Source: Planctomycetota bacterium (lineage in GTDB: Bacteria; Planctomycetota; Planctomycetia; JALXBF01). Taken from it: a stretch of 64,000 nt of DNA. The stretch covers positions 1-64,000 of the forward strand of contig JALXBF010000105.1 in the NCBI GenBank assembly GCA_026991575.1, read 5' to 3'. The position numbers and the translations under genes are program-made. Shown piece after piece: positions 43,959 to 53,072 of this stretch; positions within the stretch are counted from its first letter, which is position 1; each line of letters starts with the position of its first letter. The notes under the pieces are model-generated. The model was not told where the DNA came from. It made no database searches and saw only the letters and a list, made by a program, of their open reading frames with translations.

Positions 43959-44579
43959 TCAGAGCAGCTCCGGAAGGTGGTCGCGCAGCCGGCGCAAGGC
44001 TCGCACCCACAGGGCCCGCACAGCATTACGTCCCATGCCCAGCCGCTTGCCGATCGCTTCGAAGCTCATCTCTTCGATGTGCCGCATCCACACCACGTCA
44101 GCCTCGTCGTCCGGCAACTGCTCCAGCGCCTCGGCCAGTTTCAGCTGCAGCTCGCGGCGTGCCGCGGCCCGGCTCGGGCTGGTCTGATCTGCCGGGATCT
44201 CCGGGTACTCCCCTTTCTCCGTCGCGGCATCCAGCCGCTCGATGGCCACATTCTCGCCCGGATTCCGCTTGGCACGCGACAGGAACCGGGCCATGTCCAC
44301 CGCCTTACGCGCAACCAGCGTCCGCAGCCACGTCAGCAGCTCGTCCTCGTCCACACCGTGAAACTGCTGGAACCGGGAGCTGGCCACGAGCATGACTTCC
44401 TGCAGCACGTCGGCCGTCTCGTGGGCTCGGCGGAGCGCAGGCCCCATGTTCGTGCGTACCACGCGCTTCAGATAGGGCTCGTAGTACCGGAGCAACTCGC
44501 TCAAGGCCTCCCGGTCGCCGACCCGCGCACGGACAATAAGCTCCTGCACAGAGGTGGATAACTTCTTCCGCCTGCTCAA
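43959..44579 (-). CDS. ECF-type RNA polymerase sigma factor (kinase-linked planctomycete type)
   Basis: This 206-aa protein has region 2 (LIVRARVGDREALSELLRYYEPYLKRVVRTNM and TADVLQEVMLVASSRFQQF, about 14-80) and region 4 (LEQLPDDEADVVWMRHIEEMSFEAIGKRLGMGRNAVRALWVRALRRLRDHL, about 152-202, with the helix-turn-helix). It should direct RNA polymerase to a small promoter set. The likely start is a TTG at 44579 with GGGAG 8 bases upstream. It lies before the kinase-WD40 gene on the same strand; no zinc-type anti-sigma gene is adjacent, fitting regulation by kinase. Confidence 0.92.
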   Translation of the reverse strand: MSRRKKLSTSVQELIVRARVGDREALSELLRYYEPYLKRVVRTNMGPALRRAHETADVLQEVMLVASSRFQQFHGVDEDELLTWLRTLVARKAVDMARFLSRAKRNPGENVAIERLDAATEKGEYPEIPADQTSPSRAAARRELQLKLAEALEQLPDDEADVVWMRHIEEMSFEAIGKRLGMGRNAVRALWVRALRRLRDHLPELL

Positions 44580-44748
44580 GGGCGTTCTCCCGCGTGCCGC
44601 GTGTCACCCTCGCTCTCATTGTAAGATACGCCGCGTGCGGAGCCGGGCAGGGCAAGAGCGGTCCCCGGACGGCTCGCTGTCACCGGGTCACACGCATAGG
44701 ATTCCTTCCGACGCCGAGCAGCCTGAGACCAGGGCAAGGACAAGTGCG

Positions 44749-46032
44749 ATGCTGGATTTGAGATTCGTTGTCGAACACGCCGACCTTGTGCGCGAAAACT
44801 GCAAGAACCGCCGCGTCGAAGCGGACGTGGACAAGGTCGTACGACTCTACCAGGAACGCAACCGGCTGCTACAACGGATCGAAGCGCTGCGAAAGGAACG
44901 CAACGAGGTGGCCAAGCAGACGTCGGCTGCTCGCGACGCCTCCGAACGGCAGCCGCTCATCGAGCGCGGCCGGGCCCTGAAAGCGGAAATCAGCCGGCTG
45001 GAAGAGCAGCTCAAGCAGCTCCAGGACGAGCTCACCGCCGAACTGAAACGCATCCCGAACCTCACCCACCCTGACGCCCCGGTTGGCGCAAGCGAGGAGG
45101 ATAACCGGGAGGTGCGACGCTGGGGTGAACCACGACGGTTCGACTTTGAGCCCAAGGATCATCTCGACCTGGCCGTCGCCCTAGACCTGGTCGACTTCGA
45201 GCGCGGCGCGAAAGTCGCCGGGCACAATTTCTACTACCTGAAGAACGAAGCTGTCCTCCTGGAAATGGCCCTCGAGCAGTACGCGATGCGTTTGCTGATC
45301 GATGAAGGCTTCGTGCCGGTCATCACGCCGGACCTGGCGCGCGACGAAGTGCTAGAGGGCGTCGGGTTCATCCCGCGCAGCGAAGCAACCCAGATCTACT
45401 CGATCGAAGGCATGGACCTGTCACTGATCGCCACAGCCGAGATCACCATCGCAGGCATGCACAAGGACGAGATCCTCAGCGACAGCCAGCTGCCGCTCCG
45501 CTACGTGGGACTGTCGCACTGCTTTCGGACCGAAAGCGGCGCGCATGGTCGGGCCACCCGCGGCCTGTACCGCGTGCACCAGTTCTCCAAGGTCGAGATG
45601 TTCGCGTTCACGCTCCCAGAGGACAGCGACGAGATGCTCGAGCAGCTCACCCGCTACCAGGAGCGAATTTTCCAGGGCCTGGGCATTCCGTACCGTGTCG
45701 TCGACACGTGCACCGGAGAACTAGGCGGGCCAGCGTACCGGAAGTACGACCTGGAAGCCTGGATGCCCGGCCGGGGTGAGGCCGGTGAGTATGCGGAAGT
45801 AACCAGCGCGTCGAACTGCACTGATTACCAAGCAAGACGGCTCAACATCCGCTTCCGCCGCGCGAACAAGAAAGGCACCGAGTTCGTCCACACGCTCAAC
45901 GGCACGGCCGTGGCCATTAGCCGTGCCCTCATCGTGATTCTGGAAAACTACCAGGAAGCCGACGGCAGTGTCCGGATTCCGGACGTGCTGGTGCCCTACA
46001 CCGGCTTTGACCGCATCACACCGAAAGAGTGA
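44749..46032 (+). CDS. serS: Serine--tRNA ligase
   Basis: This 427-aa class II synthetase charges tRNA-Ser. It has the N-terminal antiparallel coiled-coil arm (about 30-100: YQERNRLLQRIEALRKERNEVAKQ... and EISRLEEQLKQLQDEL). The catalytic core follows with VPVITPDLARDEVLEGVGFIP, TAEITIAGMHKDEIL, LPLRYVGLSHCFRTESGAHGRATRGLYRVHQFSKVEMF (motif 2) and LNGTAVAISRALIVILENYQ (motif 3). Start at 44749 gives MLDLRFVVEHADLV, the usual N-terminus. The gene is divergent from the sigma-factor gene across 169 bases. Confidence 0.98.
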   Translation: MLDLRFVVEHADLVRENCKNRRVEADVDKVVRLYQERNRLLQRIEALRKERNEVAKQTSAARDASERQPLIERGRALKAEISRLEEQLKQLQDELTAELKRIPNLTHPDAPVGASEEDNREVRRWGEPRRFDFEPKDHLDLAVALDLVDFERGAKVAGHNFYYLKNEAVLLEMALEQYAMRLLIDEGFVPVITPDLARDEVLEGVGFIPRSEATQIYSIEGMDLSLIATAEITIAGMHKDEILSDSQLPLRYVGLSHCFRTESGAHGRATRGLYRVHQFSKVEMFAFTLPEDSDEMLEQLTRYQERIFQGLGIPYRVVDTCTGELGGPAYRKYDLEAWMPGRGEAGEYAEVTSASNCTDYQARRLNIRFRRANKKGTEFVHTLNGTAVAISRALIVILENYQEADGSVRIPDVLVPYTGFDRITPKE

Positions 46033-46207
46033 TCTTGCCCCCGTTTCGAGTGGGATAGCTCGCGGCAGTCGGAGCGGATCCACACGTACCCCCCTGGCAT
46101 CGGGCCAGCCTCGCGCCGGGCCCCTTACAGGGCGGCAACACCGATCCAGCCAGCGCGTCACCGGTCGCCGCTCTTGCGGGAGTCCTTCGCTTGACCGCCC
46201 TGCTCCG

Positions 46208-48469
46208 CTACGGCTCGCGGAACGTGTGCTTCAGGGACAGTTCCACCTGGGATGCGCCGTCAGGAGCGATCTCAAACGGAATGCGCCACAGCACGGTCGC
46301 CACGTAGCATGCGCCCGCGGCACCAGCATGGCACGGGTAGTAGTTCAGTCGCAACTCCAGCGTTCCCCTGCCCTCCTTACCGGCAAGCTGCAGGGGAATC
46401 GCCAGCTCGCGAGCAGGCGGGTTCACGCGCACCGGCCGCTCCGGCAGCTTGACGAGCGCTTCTGCACCGCTGCCACCAACGGTGCGAATGCTATAACTCA
46501 TCGGGGCCTCTTCGTTAAGCTTAAACCCGTCAGGCAGCGCAAGCTGCACCCGCAACGACACCTTGGCCGTCGGTGCCCATCGCTGCGCTGGCAGCGTGAC
46601 GAGCTCGGCTCCCTCGCTCCAGTCCTCGACCCGCCGCGGCGGCGCGGGCGGCTTGAGCCCCTGGATCTGGAGCGTACGCACCGTGCGCGTGGCCAAATCC
46701 ACCACGCGGATCAAGTGATTGTTGGTGTCGGCCACGTAGAGCTTTCCGCCCGCCACCACAAGCCCCCCCGGTTCGTCAAACCTCGGCGGCTCATCGCTGC
46801 GGCCCGCTGGACCACCGAGCCATGTCCGGCAGCGCCTGCGCCCGATGTCCAGCAGCTTGATCTTGTTGTTGTAGGTGTCGGCAACAAAGACAAGGTCATC
46901 CTTCCAATAAGCGACGTGCAGTGGGTGCTGCAGCCGGACGACGTCACCAACCCCGTCGCGGTCCCCGAAATCGAACAGTCCCGTGCCTACCACGCTGCGC
47001 ACGTGGCCCGTCTCGGGATCGAGCACGCGCACCGAGCTGGTCTCGGCATCCGCCACAAAGATCCGACGACCGTCCGTACTGAGACCGCTGGGCTGGGCGT
47101 ACTCGGCACTAGCGGGCGGCCCGTCGACAATCCCTTCCCGACCGGAACCGGAAAAGACGCGGACCGTCTCGTCCGACGGATCGTATACCCAGATCTGGTG
47201 CAAGCCGGCCATCGCAATGTACAGCCGCCCGTTCAACCAGCAGACGTCCCATGGACTACTGAGCGGCGTCTTGAGGGCAGGCCGTGGATCGAACGGGCGT
47301 AGCCAGCCCTGTTTGCCGGTGCCCGCGATCGTCCGCACGGTTCGTGCTTTCAGGTCACAAACCCGGATGACGTGGTTTTCGGTGTCGGCCACATACAACA
47401 GCTCCCCCACGGCCAGCACACCTTGCGGCCGGAAGAAGCGGGCGGTCTCGAAGGAACCGTCCTTGAGGCCGATTTCCCCGTCGCCGATCACGTCCACCAG
47501 CTCACCGGAGAGGGTACAGATCACGATGCGGTTGTGGTTCGAGTCACTGATGAACAGCCGGTCGCGCCGGGCATCGGCCCAGACCTTACCGGGAAACCGA
47601 AGCGGCGTCACCGGTAGCCTTTCCCGCTCCAGCGCAAAGTGCATCCGGCCACGTTTCAGCGTGCCCTTTGCTGAGTGGTAGGCGATCAGCTTCTGAATCG
47701 CCTCGTCAATGAGCGGGATCCAGCCCTCGCCCGATACCATCAGCACCGCATAGCCTTCCGGATCGATCAACACGAGCGTCGGCCAGGCCCTCACTCCGTA
47801 CCGCCGCCAGATCTTCAGATCCGCGTCGTTCACCACCGGATGCTCGATCTCGTAACGCACAATCGCTTCACGGATGTTCTGCTCGTCACGCTCCGTGTCG
47901 AACTTCGCGGAATGAACCCCAATGACGACAAGCTCCTCGCGATACTTCTGCTCGAGCCGCTTCAGATCCGGCAGGATATGCATGCAGTTGATGCAGCAGT
48001 AGGTCCAGAAGTCCAGCAGCACGATCTTGCCGCGAAGAGCGTGCAGTTCCAGAGGGCCTGCGGTATTCAGCCACCCCCTGCCACCCGATAGCGGCGGCGC
48101 CTTGACACGGCGTGGGAACGGGTTCTCGGGCAATTGCCTGCGGCTCTTGTTCGCTCGCTTCCGATCGCCGTCTTGTCTGGCCCCCCCTGCAGCGGTCTGC
48201 GATGCGTCGCCGACGCCCGGGACCTGTTCCCCCGGATTCGCGTCAGCATCGTTCACGTGGCCGCTGTCGCCCGCCTCCGACTTCGGGCGATCCTCCGGGG
48301 CTGAACCGTCCGGACGCGGCGCACCGTCAGCAACCACGGCTACCTCCGGCTCGGCGACCTTGACGTCTGCTGCAGCCGCATCATCCACTCTGCGTTCGCA
48401 GCCCAGGGCCAGCACCACGCCTGCACAAAGGAGCGCAAGCTGGCCGACACGACGCGGATCGATGACCAT
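46208..48469 (-). CDS. NHLRC2-like lipoprotein: thioredoxin domain fused to NHL propeller
   Basis: This 753-aa protein has a lipoprotein-like signal (LLCAGVVLALGCER, Cys near 24) and a disordered Asp/Ala/Gly-rich linker to about 115. A thioredoxin-fold domain (about 125-270) has LLDFWTYCCINCMHILPDL; the redox pair is Cys159 and Cys162 (CINC), as in the TlpA/NHLRC2 type. A six-bladed NHL propeller (about 290-620) follows, with repeats such as YVADTENHVIRVCDL, FVADAETSSVRVLDP and FVADTYNNKIKLLDI. A C-terminal beta-sandwich (about 640-753) ends it. This layout matches animal NHLRC2. It is likely a periplasmic redox or protein-contact factor; the target is unknown. The gene is divergent from the penta-heme protein gene. 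Confidence 0.9.
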   Translation of the reverse strand: MVIDPRRVGQLALLCAGVVLALGCERRVDDAAAADVKVAEPEVAVVADGAPRPDGSAPEDRPKSEAGDSGHVNDADANPGEQVPGVGDASQTAAGGARQDGDRKRANKSRRQLPENPFPRRVKAPPLSGGRGWLNTAGPLELHALRGKIVLLDFWTYCCINCMHILPDLKRLEQKYREELVVIGVHSAKFDTERDEQNIREAIVRYEIEHPVVNDADLKIWRRYGVRAWPTLVLIDPEGYAVLMVSGEGWIPLIDEAIQKLIAYHSAKGTLKRGRMHFALERERLPVTPLRFPGKVWADARRDRLFISDSNHNRIVICTLSGELVDVIGDGEIGLKDGSFETARFFRPQGVLAVGELLYVADTENHVIRVCDLKARTVRTIAGTGKQGWLRPFDPRPALKTPLSSPWDVCWLNGRLYIAMAGLHQIWVYDPSDETVRVFSGSGREGIVDGPPASAEYAQPSGLSTDGRRIFVADAETSSVRVLDPETGHVRSVVGTGLFDFGDRDGVGDVVRLQHPLHVAYWKDDLVFVADTYNNKIKLLDIGRRRCRTWLGGPAGRSDEPPRFDEPGGLVVAGGKLYVADTNNHLIRVVDLATRTVRTLQIQGLKPPAPPRRVEDWSEGAELVTLPAQRWAPTAKVSLRVQLALPDGFKLNEEAPMSYSIRTVGGSGAEALVKLPERPVRVNPPARELAIPLQLAGKEGRGTLELRLNYYPCHAGAAGACYVATVLWRIPFEIAPDGASQVELSLKHTFREP

Positions 48470-48710
48470 GTCCAACCACCCTTTTCGGAACCGGACCAGG
48501 AACTCCGCCCATAGTGTAGCGGGCCAGCAGGGTCTACAGTACGTACGCAGTGGCTCAGGGCCCGCGCTTGCGTGTGCCTGTGCCCTCGCCCACAATGGTT
48601 TCAGAACCCTACCCTCAACGAACCCAGCCATCGCCGCGGGCGCGGCGGCACGGTGCCGGAGACTGAAGCCGCCCGCCGCACTGCGTGGTCCCCCGCCTCC
48701 GGAGCGGTGC

Positions 48711-51700
48711 ATGCGAGCGATCCTGTGCACTACCGTGATTCTCTCCGCGCTGACCGCCCTTGGCCAGGACGAGCTCGAACCGGGTCTGGTCGGCAGCTAC
48801 CGCGCGATTGGTACGGATACGGAGCTGAAGCGTATCGATCGCACGCTGGCCTTCGACTGGTCGGACGGCCGTCCCGATCCTCGGCTGCCCGATGGGCCGT
48901 ACTGGGTGACATGGCAAGGCGAGCTGCTGGTACAGGGCCAGGGAGAGTACACGTTCTTTGCGTTCGTGGCCGGCACTGTGCGCATCTGGATTGATGATCA
49001 ACCAGTGCTGCAGGCCGTTCGGAACAGGCCGGGATGGGTTAGAGGCCGACCGGTCCGCCTGGGGCTGGGCTTCGTCCCGATCCGCGTTGCGTACGCTCCG
49101 GCTGAGGACCAAGCCGTACTCACGGTCGCATGGGAATCGGACCGCTTCCTGCTGGAGCCTCTGGGTAGCAGGAACCTGTTCCACCGGCCGACCGACCAGC
49201 TCGCCCAGGCTGAGGACCTCTTTGCGCGCGGGGAATCGCTGGTGCGCGCATTGCGCTGCGGTGCTTGCCATGACATTCCCGGGCTCCATCACGTGCTGCC
49301 CGCGCCAGCTCTCGATCATTCGCTGTGGGGAATGGAGCCGCGCTGGCTCACGGCGTGGCTGCATTCGCCCCGTGCTGTCCGCCCCGATGCGACGATGCCG
49401 GAGCTGGGCATGTCACAAGAAGAGGTGGCCGCGGTGGCGTCCTTTCTCCAGGTGCGTGCGCGTCGACGACGGCCGCCAGGACCGGCTGCACGAGGACAGG
49501 CGCGACGGGGCAAGCAGCTCTTCGTTCTGCGCGGCTGCGCCGCCTGCCACTCCGCCGACGGGCTGGGCCACGCGGGCCTCTTCGGCGGTGGCACGCTGGA
49601 TGGCATCGGGAGTAAACGGGCGCGTAACACGCTCTACATGTCCCTCCGACTCGGGCCGGCCCAACTGAACCCAGACCACCGCATGCCGACACCGTCGCTC
49701 AGTGATCAGGAAGCCGCCGACCTGGCTGCATACCTGAGCAGCCTCCGCGTCAAGCTGCCGGCAACGCCCGTCGCCGTTGGAGCAGATTCGGACTCCGGAC
49801 TGGCCACCCGGTTGATCGAACACTACCGGTGCGCCTCGTGTCATCGGTTGGCCGGTTTCGAACAGCCCGGCCGCATAGCTTTGCCCGACCACTGGGCGCC
49901 GGCGCGCAGTTGCCTGGTGGAACCGGATGCCGACCGTGGCAGACCCGGTTACCGGCTCTCGACGCAGGACGCCCGCGCCGTGGTTGCGTTCCTGCGGCAG
50001 GTGCTGGCGGCAGGTCGCCGGCCACTGGCCACAGCCGAGCGCGGTCGTCGCGTCTGGACGCAGAACAACTGCGCCGCTTGCCATCGCCGTGATGGTATGG
50101 GCGGTTACACCGCCCGGCTCGATCATGGAAAGCTCCAGACGCTGGGGCTTAGTGAGCCGCTGCGTCGCGGAGAGCTCAGCCCGCCGGATCTGAGCGGCGT
50201 CGGGGACAAGCTGCATCGAGCCGTGCTCGGCAACATCATTCGCGGCAAAGGACCCCGGCGGCGCCCCTGGCTACAGCTACATATGCCCGCTTTCCGGATC
50301 AGTGACCAACAGCTCGATGCCCTGACAAAGTACCTGATCACCACCGACCGGCTACCCACGCCGTTACCGGCCAGTCGGCTGCGCGACGCGGTCCACCAGC
50401 TAACCGGCCTGGGCCCATCGGAGGCAGTCTCGACAGCCAGGTTGCTCATTGGTTCCCGCGGCTTCGGCTGTATGGCATGCCACAGCGTCGGAGGGCGCCG
50501 ACCGACCGGGGCCGACCCGGAAGCACGCGGTCCGGAACTGGTTGGTCTTCCCCATGTGGTGCGCAGGGAATGGTTCGTTCGCTGGCTGCGGGACCCCACC
50601 CGGATCTCGCTCGGCGTCGAAATGCCTGGTATCCAGCTACCGGTCCGCAATGTCCTCGACGGCGATCTGAACCGCCAAGTGGCCGCGTTGTGGACGGCCT
50701 TCGGTCGACCGGACTTTCAGCCGCCGGAACGGACCGGCGCCGTGATCCAGATCCTATCCGCCAGAAGCGAGGGGCGCACCCTGGTACTCCGCGATTGCAT
50801 GCGCAACGCACCGGACGGCAGCGGGTGGTGTCCACGAGCCTTCGCGATCGGTTTCCCGAACGGCGTGAACGTGCTCATCGATCTGGATACATACACGGTG
50901 AGGTCGATCTGGCTGGGCGAGCTGGGCAAGGAGCTCACGGAGCACAAGACCTGGCTCTGGGAGCCGGCGGGCGTACAACTCTGGCACACGCTCCCTCAAC
51001 TGCCGTCGGTCGCCGTGGTCGACGGCAACCGGTTACGTTGGCCCGAACGGCGCGGCGGTCAGAGCGTCGGGAGGCTGCGGTACTGGGAGCACGAGGCGCG
51101 CAGCCGGCTTCGTTATGCCTTCGCCCTCTTCCTGGGCCGAACCGAACAGGTCGAAGTGACAGAGACCTGGGAAAGCGACGAGTCCGACGCTCAGCGGCAG
51201 CGCCGTCTGATCCGCACCGTGCGGCTCACTCGGCATGCCGGTCGACCGGCGATAGTGGTCGACGCTGCGCTGGTTGCCCGGGCCGGGGACCGACGGCTCG
51301 AACTAGCCACCCCCCTCGGCACACTGGCGATCGTCAGCCACGGCACCGCGTGGCGCCAGACGACCATCGCGGGGCAGCGCGGTTGGTGGACCGAACCAGT
51401 CCGCCCGGCTAAGGAACTACGGATCGAATACCGGCTGCCACCGTACGACATCGACCGGATCACCGACACGCTACCCAGCCCGCTTCGGGTCAAGTCGCGT
51501 GCCAAGCCTCAGTCGCTGCCCTGGATACCTGGTTATCGCACCATTCGGCTCCCGCTAGACGATTCTGTGCTGCCCACGTGCATCGGGTTCCTGGCCGACG
51601 GCACGCCGGTGGTTGGATCATTGCGTGGCGGCCTTTTTCTGGCTCGCGACCAGGACGGTGACGGGTACCCGGACCGCTGGCAGCGCTACGCCGATCTGCT

Positions 51701-52958
51701 TGCCGCCCCGTTCGGGATCCTCGCCGAAGCCGACAGCCTGGTCGTCGCGCACAAGCCAGAGCTGATTCGGCTGCGCGATCTCGATGGGGACAGTTTCGCT
51801 GAGCGTGCTGAGGTCATCGCCACGGGATGGGGCTACACACACGATTACCACGATTGGACGTTCGGCGTCGTGCGGGACCAGCAGGGGGGCTACATCGTGG
51901 CGCTGGGCAGCGACTATCAGCAGCGCGGACGGCCACGCCATGCGTCGCGGTACCGGGGCAAAGCGCTGCGCATCAGCCGATCCGGCGAAATCGAAGTGCT
52001 GGCCCGCGGCCTTCGCTTCCCCACCGGACTGGCGGCCAACCGCCGAGGTGACGTGTTCTTCACGGACAACCAGGGGGTACAGAACACATTCAACGAGCTC
52101 AACCACCTGGTCCGCCGCGCTCGCTACGGAGTTCCATCGCTGTATGATCCCGCCCCGGAGAAGGACCCCTGGCCGTTGATGCAGCCGGCGGTCCAGATCC
52201 CTCACCCGTGGACGCGAAGCGTAAATGGGATCGCCTTCCTGGAAACCGCCAACAGGGCATTCGGCCTACACGAAGGCCATCTGGTCGGCTGCGAGTACGA
52301 CACCCGGCGGCTGATCCGGCTGACGCTCTACGCCGCTGACGGAACGTTTCGTGGCGCGTGCTACCCGATGAGTCTTGACCCGACGCACCACCGGCCGCTG
52401 CTCTTGTCTTCATGGCGCAAGATGCTACGACGCGGTGTCCAGCCCGCACCGGCACCTCCCGAGGAGCTTGCCCCCCTGGGTCCAATCTCCTGTGCCGTGC
52501 GCTCCGACGGCAGACTCTTCGTGGGTAGCCTGCGCGAGTCCGGCTGGGGCGCGGGTAACAACGTCGGTGAGCTCCTGATGATCGAACCAACCGGGACCTT
52601 GCCCCCAGGGATCGTGGACGTTCGGTTCCAGGGGCGCGGGCTCCGAGTAACGTTCTCGCGGCCGCTTCTGGCGGCAGCCGCAACGAACCCCGGCAACTAC
52701 CGGGTGAGCAGCTACACGCGTATCTGGCGGGGCAGCTATGCAACGCCTGATTCGAATCGCCGTCAGGAAGCTATCCTGTCGGCAACGATCGCCAACGGCG
52801 GGCGGAGCGTGCTGTTGGAACTTGCTGAAATCCGACCGGACTACGTCTACGAGCTGTTCGTGAGCCCGGCGGTGCTTGGCGTCGCGCAGCTTTGGCCTGG
52901 CGAGGCGTACGTGACGGCACCGCCGAAGGCAGCTAGCCCAGCAGCCGCCAGCCACTAG
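48711..52958 (+). CDS. Secreted penta-heme c-type cytochrome with PA14-like and glucose-dehydrogenase-like propeller domains
   Basis: This 1415-aa protein has an export signal (MRAILCTTVILSALTALG). A PA14-like domain spans about 24-145 (GEYTFFAFVAGTVRIWIDDQPVL). Five c-heme CxxCH sites follow: Cys183-His187 (CGACH), 276-280 (CAACH), 374-378 (CASCH), 454-458 (CAACH) and 587-591 (CMACH). A region of about 680-930 of unclear type comes next. The C-terminal half is a propeller of the planctomycete glucose/sorbosone dehydrogenase-like type (PVVGSLRGGLFLARDQDGDGYPDRW, ALRISRSGEIEVLARGLRFPTGLAANRRGDVFFTDNQG), followed by a beta-sandwich. The ATG at 48711 follows GGAGCGG. Heme and propeller together suggest electron removal from an oxidised sugar or polyol; the substrate is unproven. 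Confidence 0.92.
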   Translation: MRAILCTTVILSALTALGQDELEPGLVGSYRAIGTDTELKRIDRTLAFDWSDGRPDPRLPDGPYWVTWQGELLVQGQGEYTFFAFVAGTVRIWIDDQPVLQAVRNRPGWVRGRPVRLGLGFVPIRVAYAPAEDQAVLTVAWESDRFLLEPLGSRNLFHRPTDQLAQAEDLFARGESLVRALRCGACHDIPGLHHVLPAPALDHSLWGMEPRWLTAWLHSPRAVRPDATMPELGMSQEEVAAVASFLQVRARRRRPPGPAARGQARRGKQLFVLRGCAACHSADGLGHAGLFGGGTLDGIGSKRARNTLYMSLRLGPAQLNPDHRMPTPSLSDQEAADLAAYLSSLRVKLPATPVAVGADSDSGLATRLIEHYRCASCHRLAGFEQPGRIALPDHWAPARSCLVEPDADRGRPGYRLSTQDARAVVAFLRQVLAAGRRPLATAERGRRVWTQNNCAACHRRDGMGGYTARLDHGKLQTLGLSEPLRRGELSPPDLSGVGDKLHRAVLGNIIRGKGPRRRPWLQLHMPAFRISDQQLDALTKYLITTDRLPTPLPASRLRDAVHQLTGLGPSEAVSTARLLIGSRGFGCMACHSVGGRRPTGADPEARGPELVGLPHVVRREWFVRWLRDPTRISLGVEMPGIQLPVRNVLDGDLNRQVAALWTAFGRPDFQPPERTGAVIQILSARSEGRTLVLRDCMRNAPDGSGWCPRAFAIGFPNGVNVLIDLDTYTVRSIWLGELGKELTEHKTWLWEPAGVQLWHTLPQLPSVAVVDGNRLRWPERRGGQSVGRLRYWEHEARSRLRYAFALFLGRTEQVEVTETWESDESDAQRQRRLIRTVRLTRHAGRPAIVVDAALVARAGDRRLELATPLGTLAIVSHGTAWRQTTIAGQRGWWTEPVRPAKELRIEYRLPPYDIDRITDTLPSPLRVKSRAKPQSLPWIPGYRTIRLPLDDSVLPTCIGFLADGTPVVGSLRGGLFLARDQDGDGYPDRWQRYADLLAAPFGILAEADSLVVAHKPELIRLRDLDGDSFAERAEVIATGWGYTHDYHDWTFGVVRDQQGGYIVALGSDYQQRGRPRHASRYRGKALRISRSGEIEVLARGLRFPTGLAANRRGDVFFTDNQGVQNTFNELNHLVRRARYGVPSLYDPAPEKDPWPLMQPAVQIPHPWTRSVNGIAFLETANRAFGLHEGHLVGCEYDTRRLIRLTLYAADGTFRGACYPMSLDPTHHRPLLLSSWRKMLRRGVQPAPAPPEELAPLGPISCAVRSDGRLFVGSLRESGWGAGNNVGELLMIEPTGTLPPGIVDVRFQGRGLRVTFSRPLLAAAATNPGNYRVSSYTRIWRGSYATPDSNRRQEAILSATIANGGRSVLLELAEIRPDYVYELFVSPAVLGVAQLWPGEAYVTAPPKAASPAAASH

Positions 52959-53072
52959 TCCAACCGAACCGCGTCAGATCCCGCGCGGCGTAACAGAACT
53001 GGCAGAGCACACTGTGACACGCGCACCCTTGGTCGGCTGTGCTGGCGCAGCACGCAAGGTAACACTAGGAAC

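Noticed and set aside
44601..44640. TACAAT/TATCTT-like -10 elements between the sigma factor and serS
   Set aside because: No -35 at proper spacing on either strand; too weak to list.
48027..48710. Extension of the penta-heme frame upstream of 48711
   Set aside because: The extra 228 codons overlap the divergent NHLRC2-like gene and would bury the signal peptide that begins at 48711, which has its own ribosome site.
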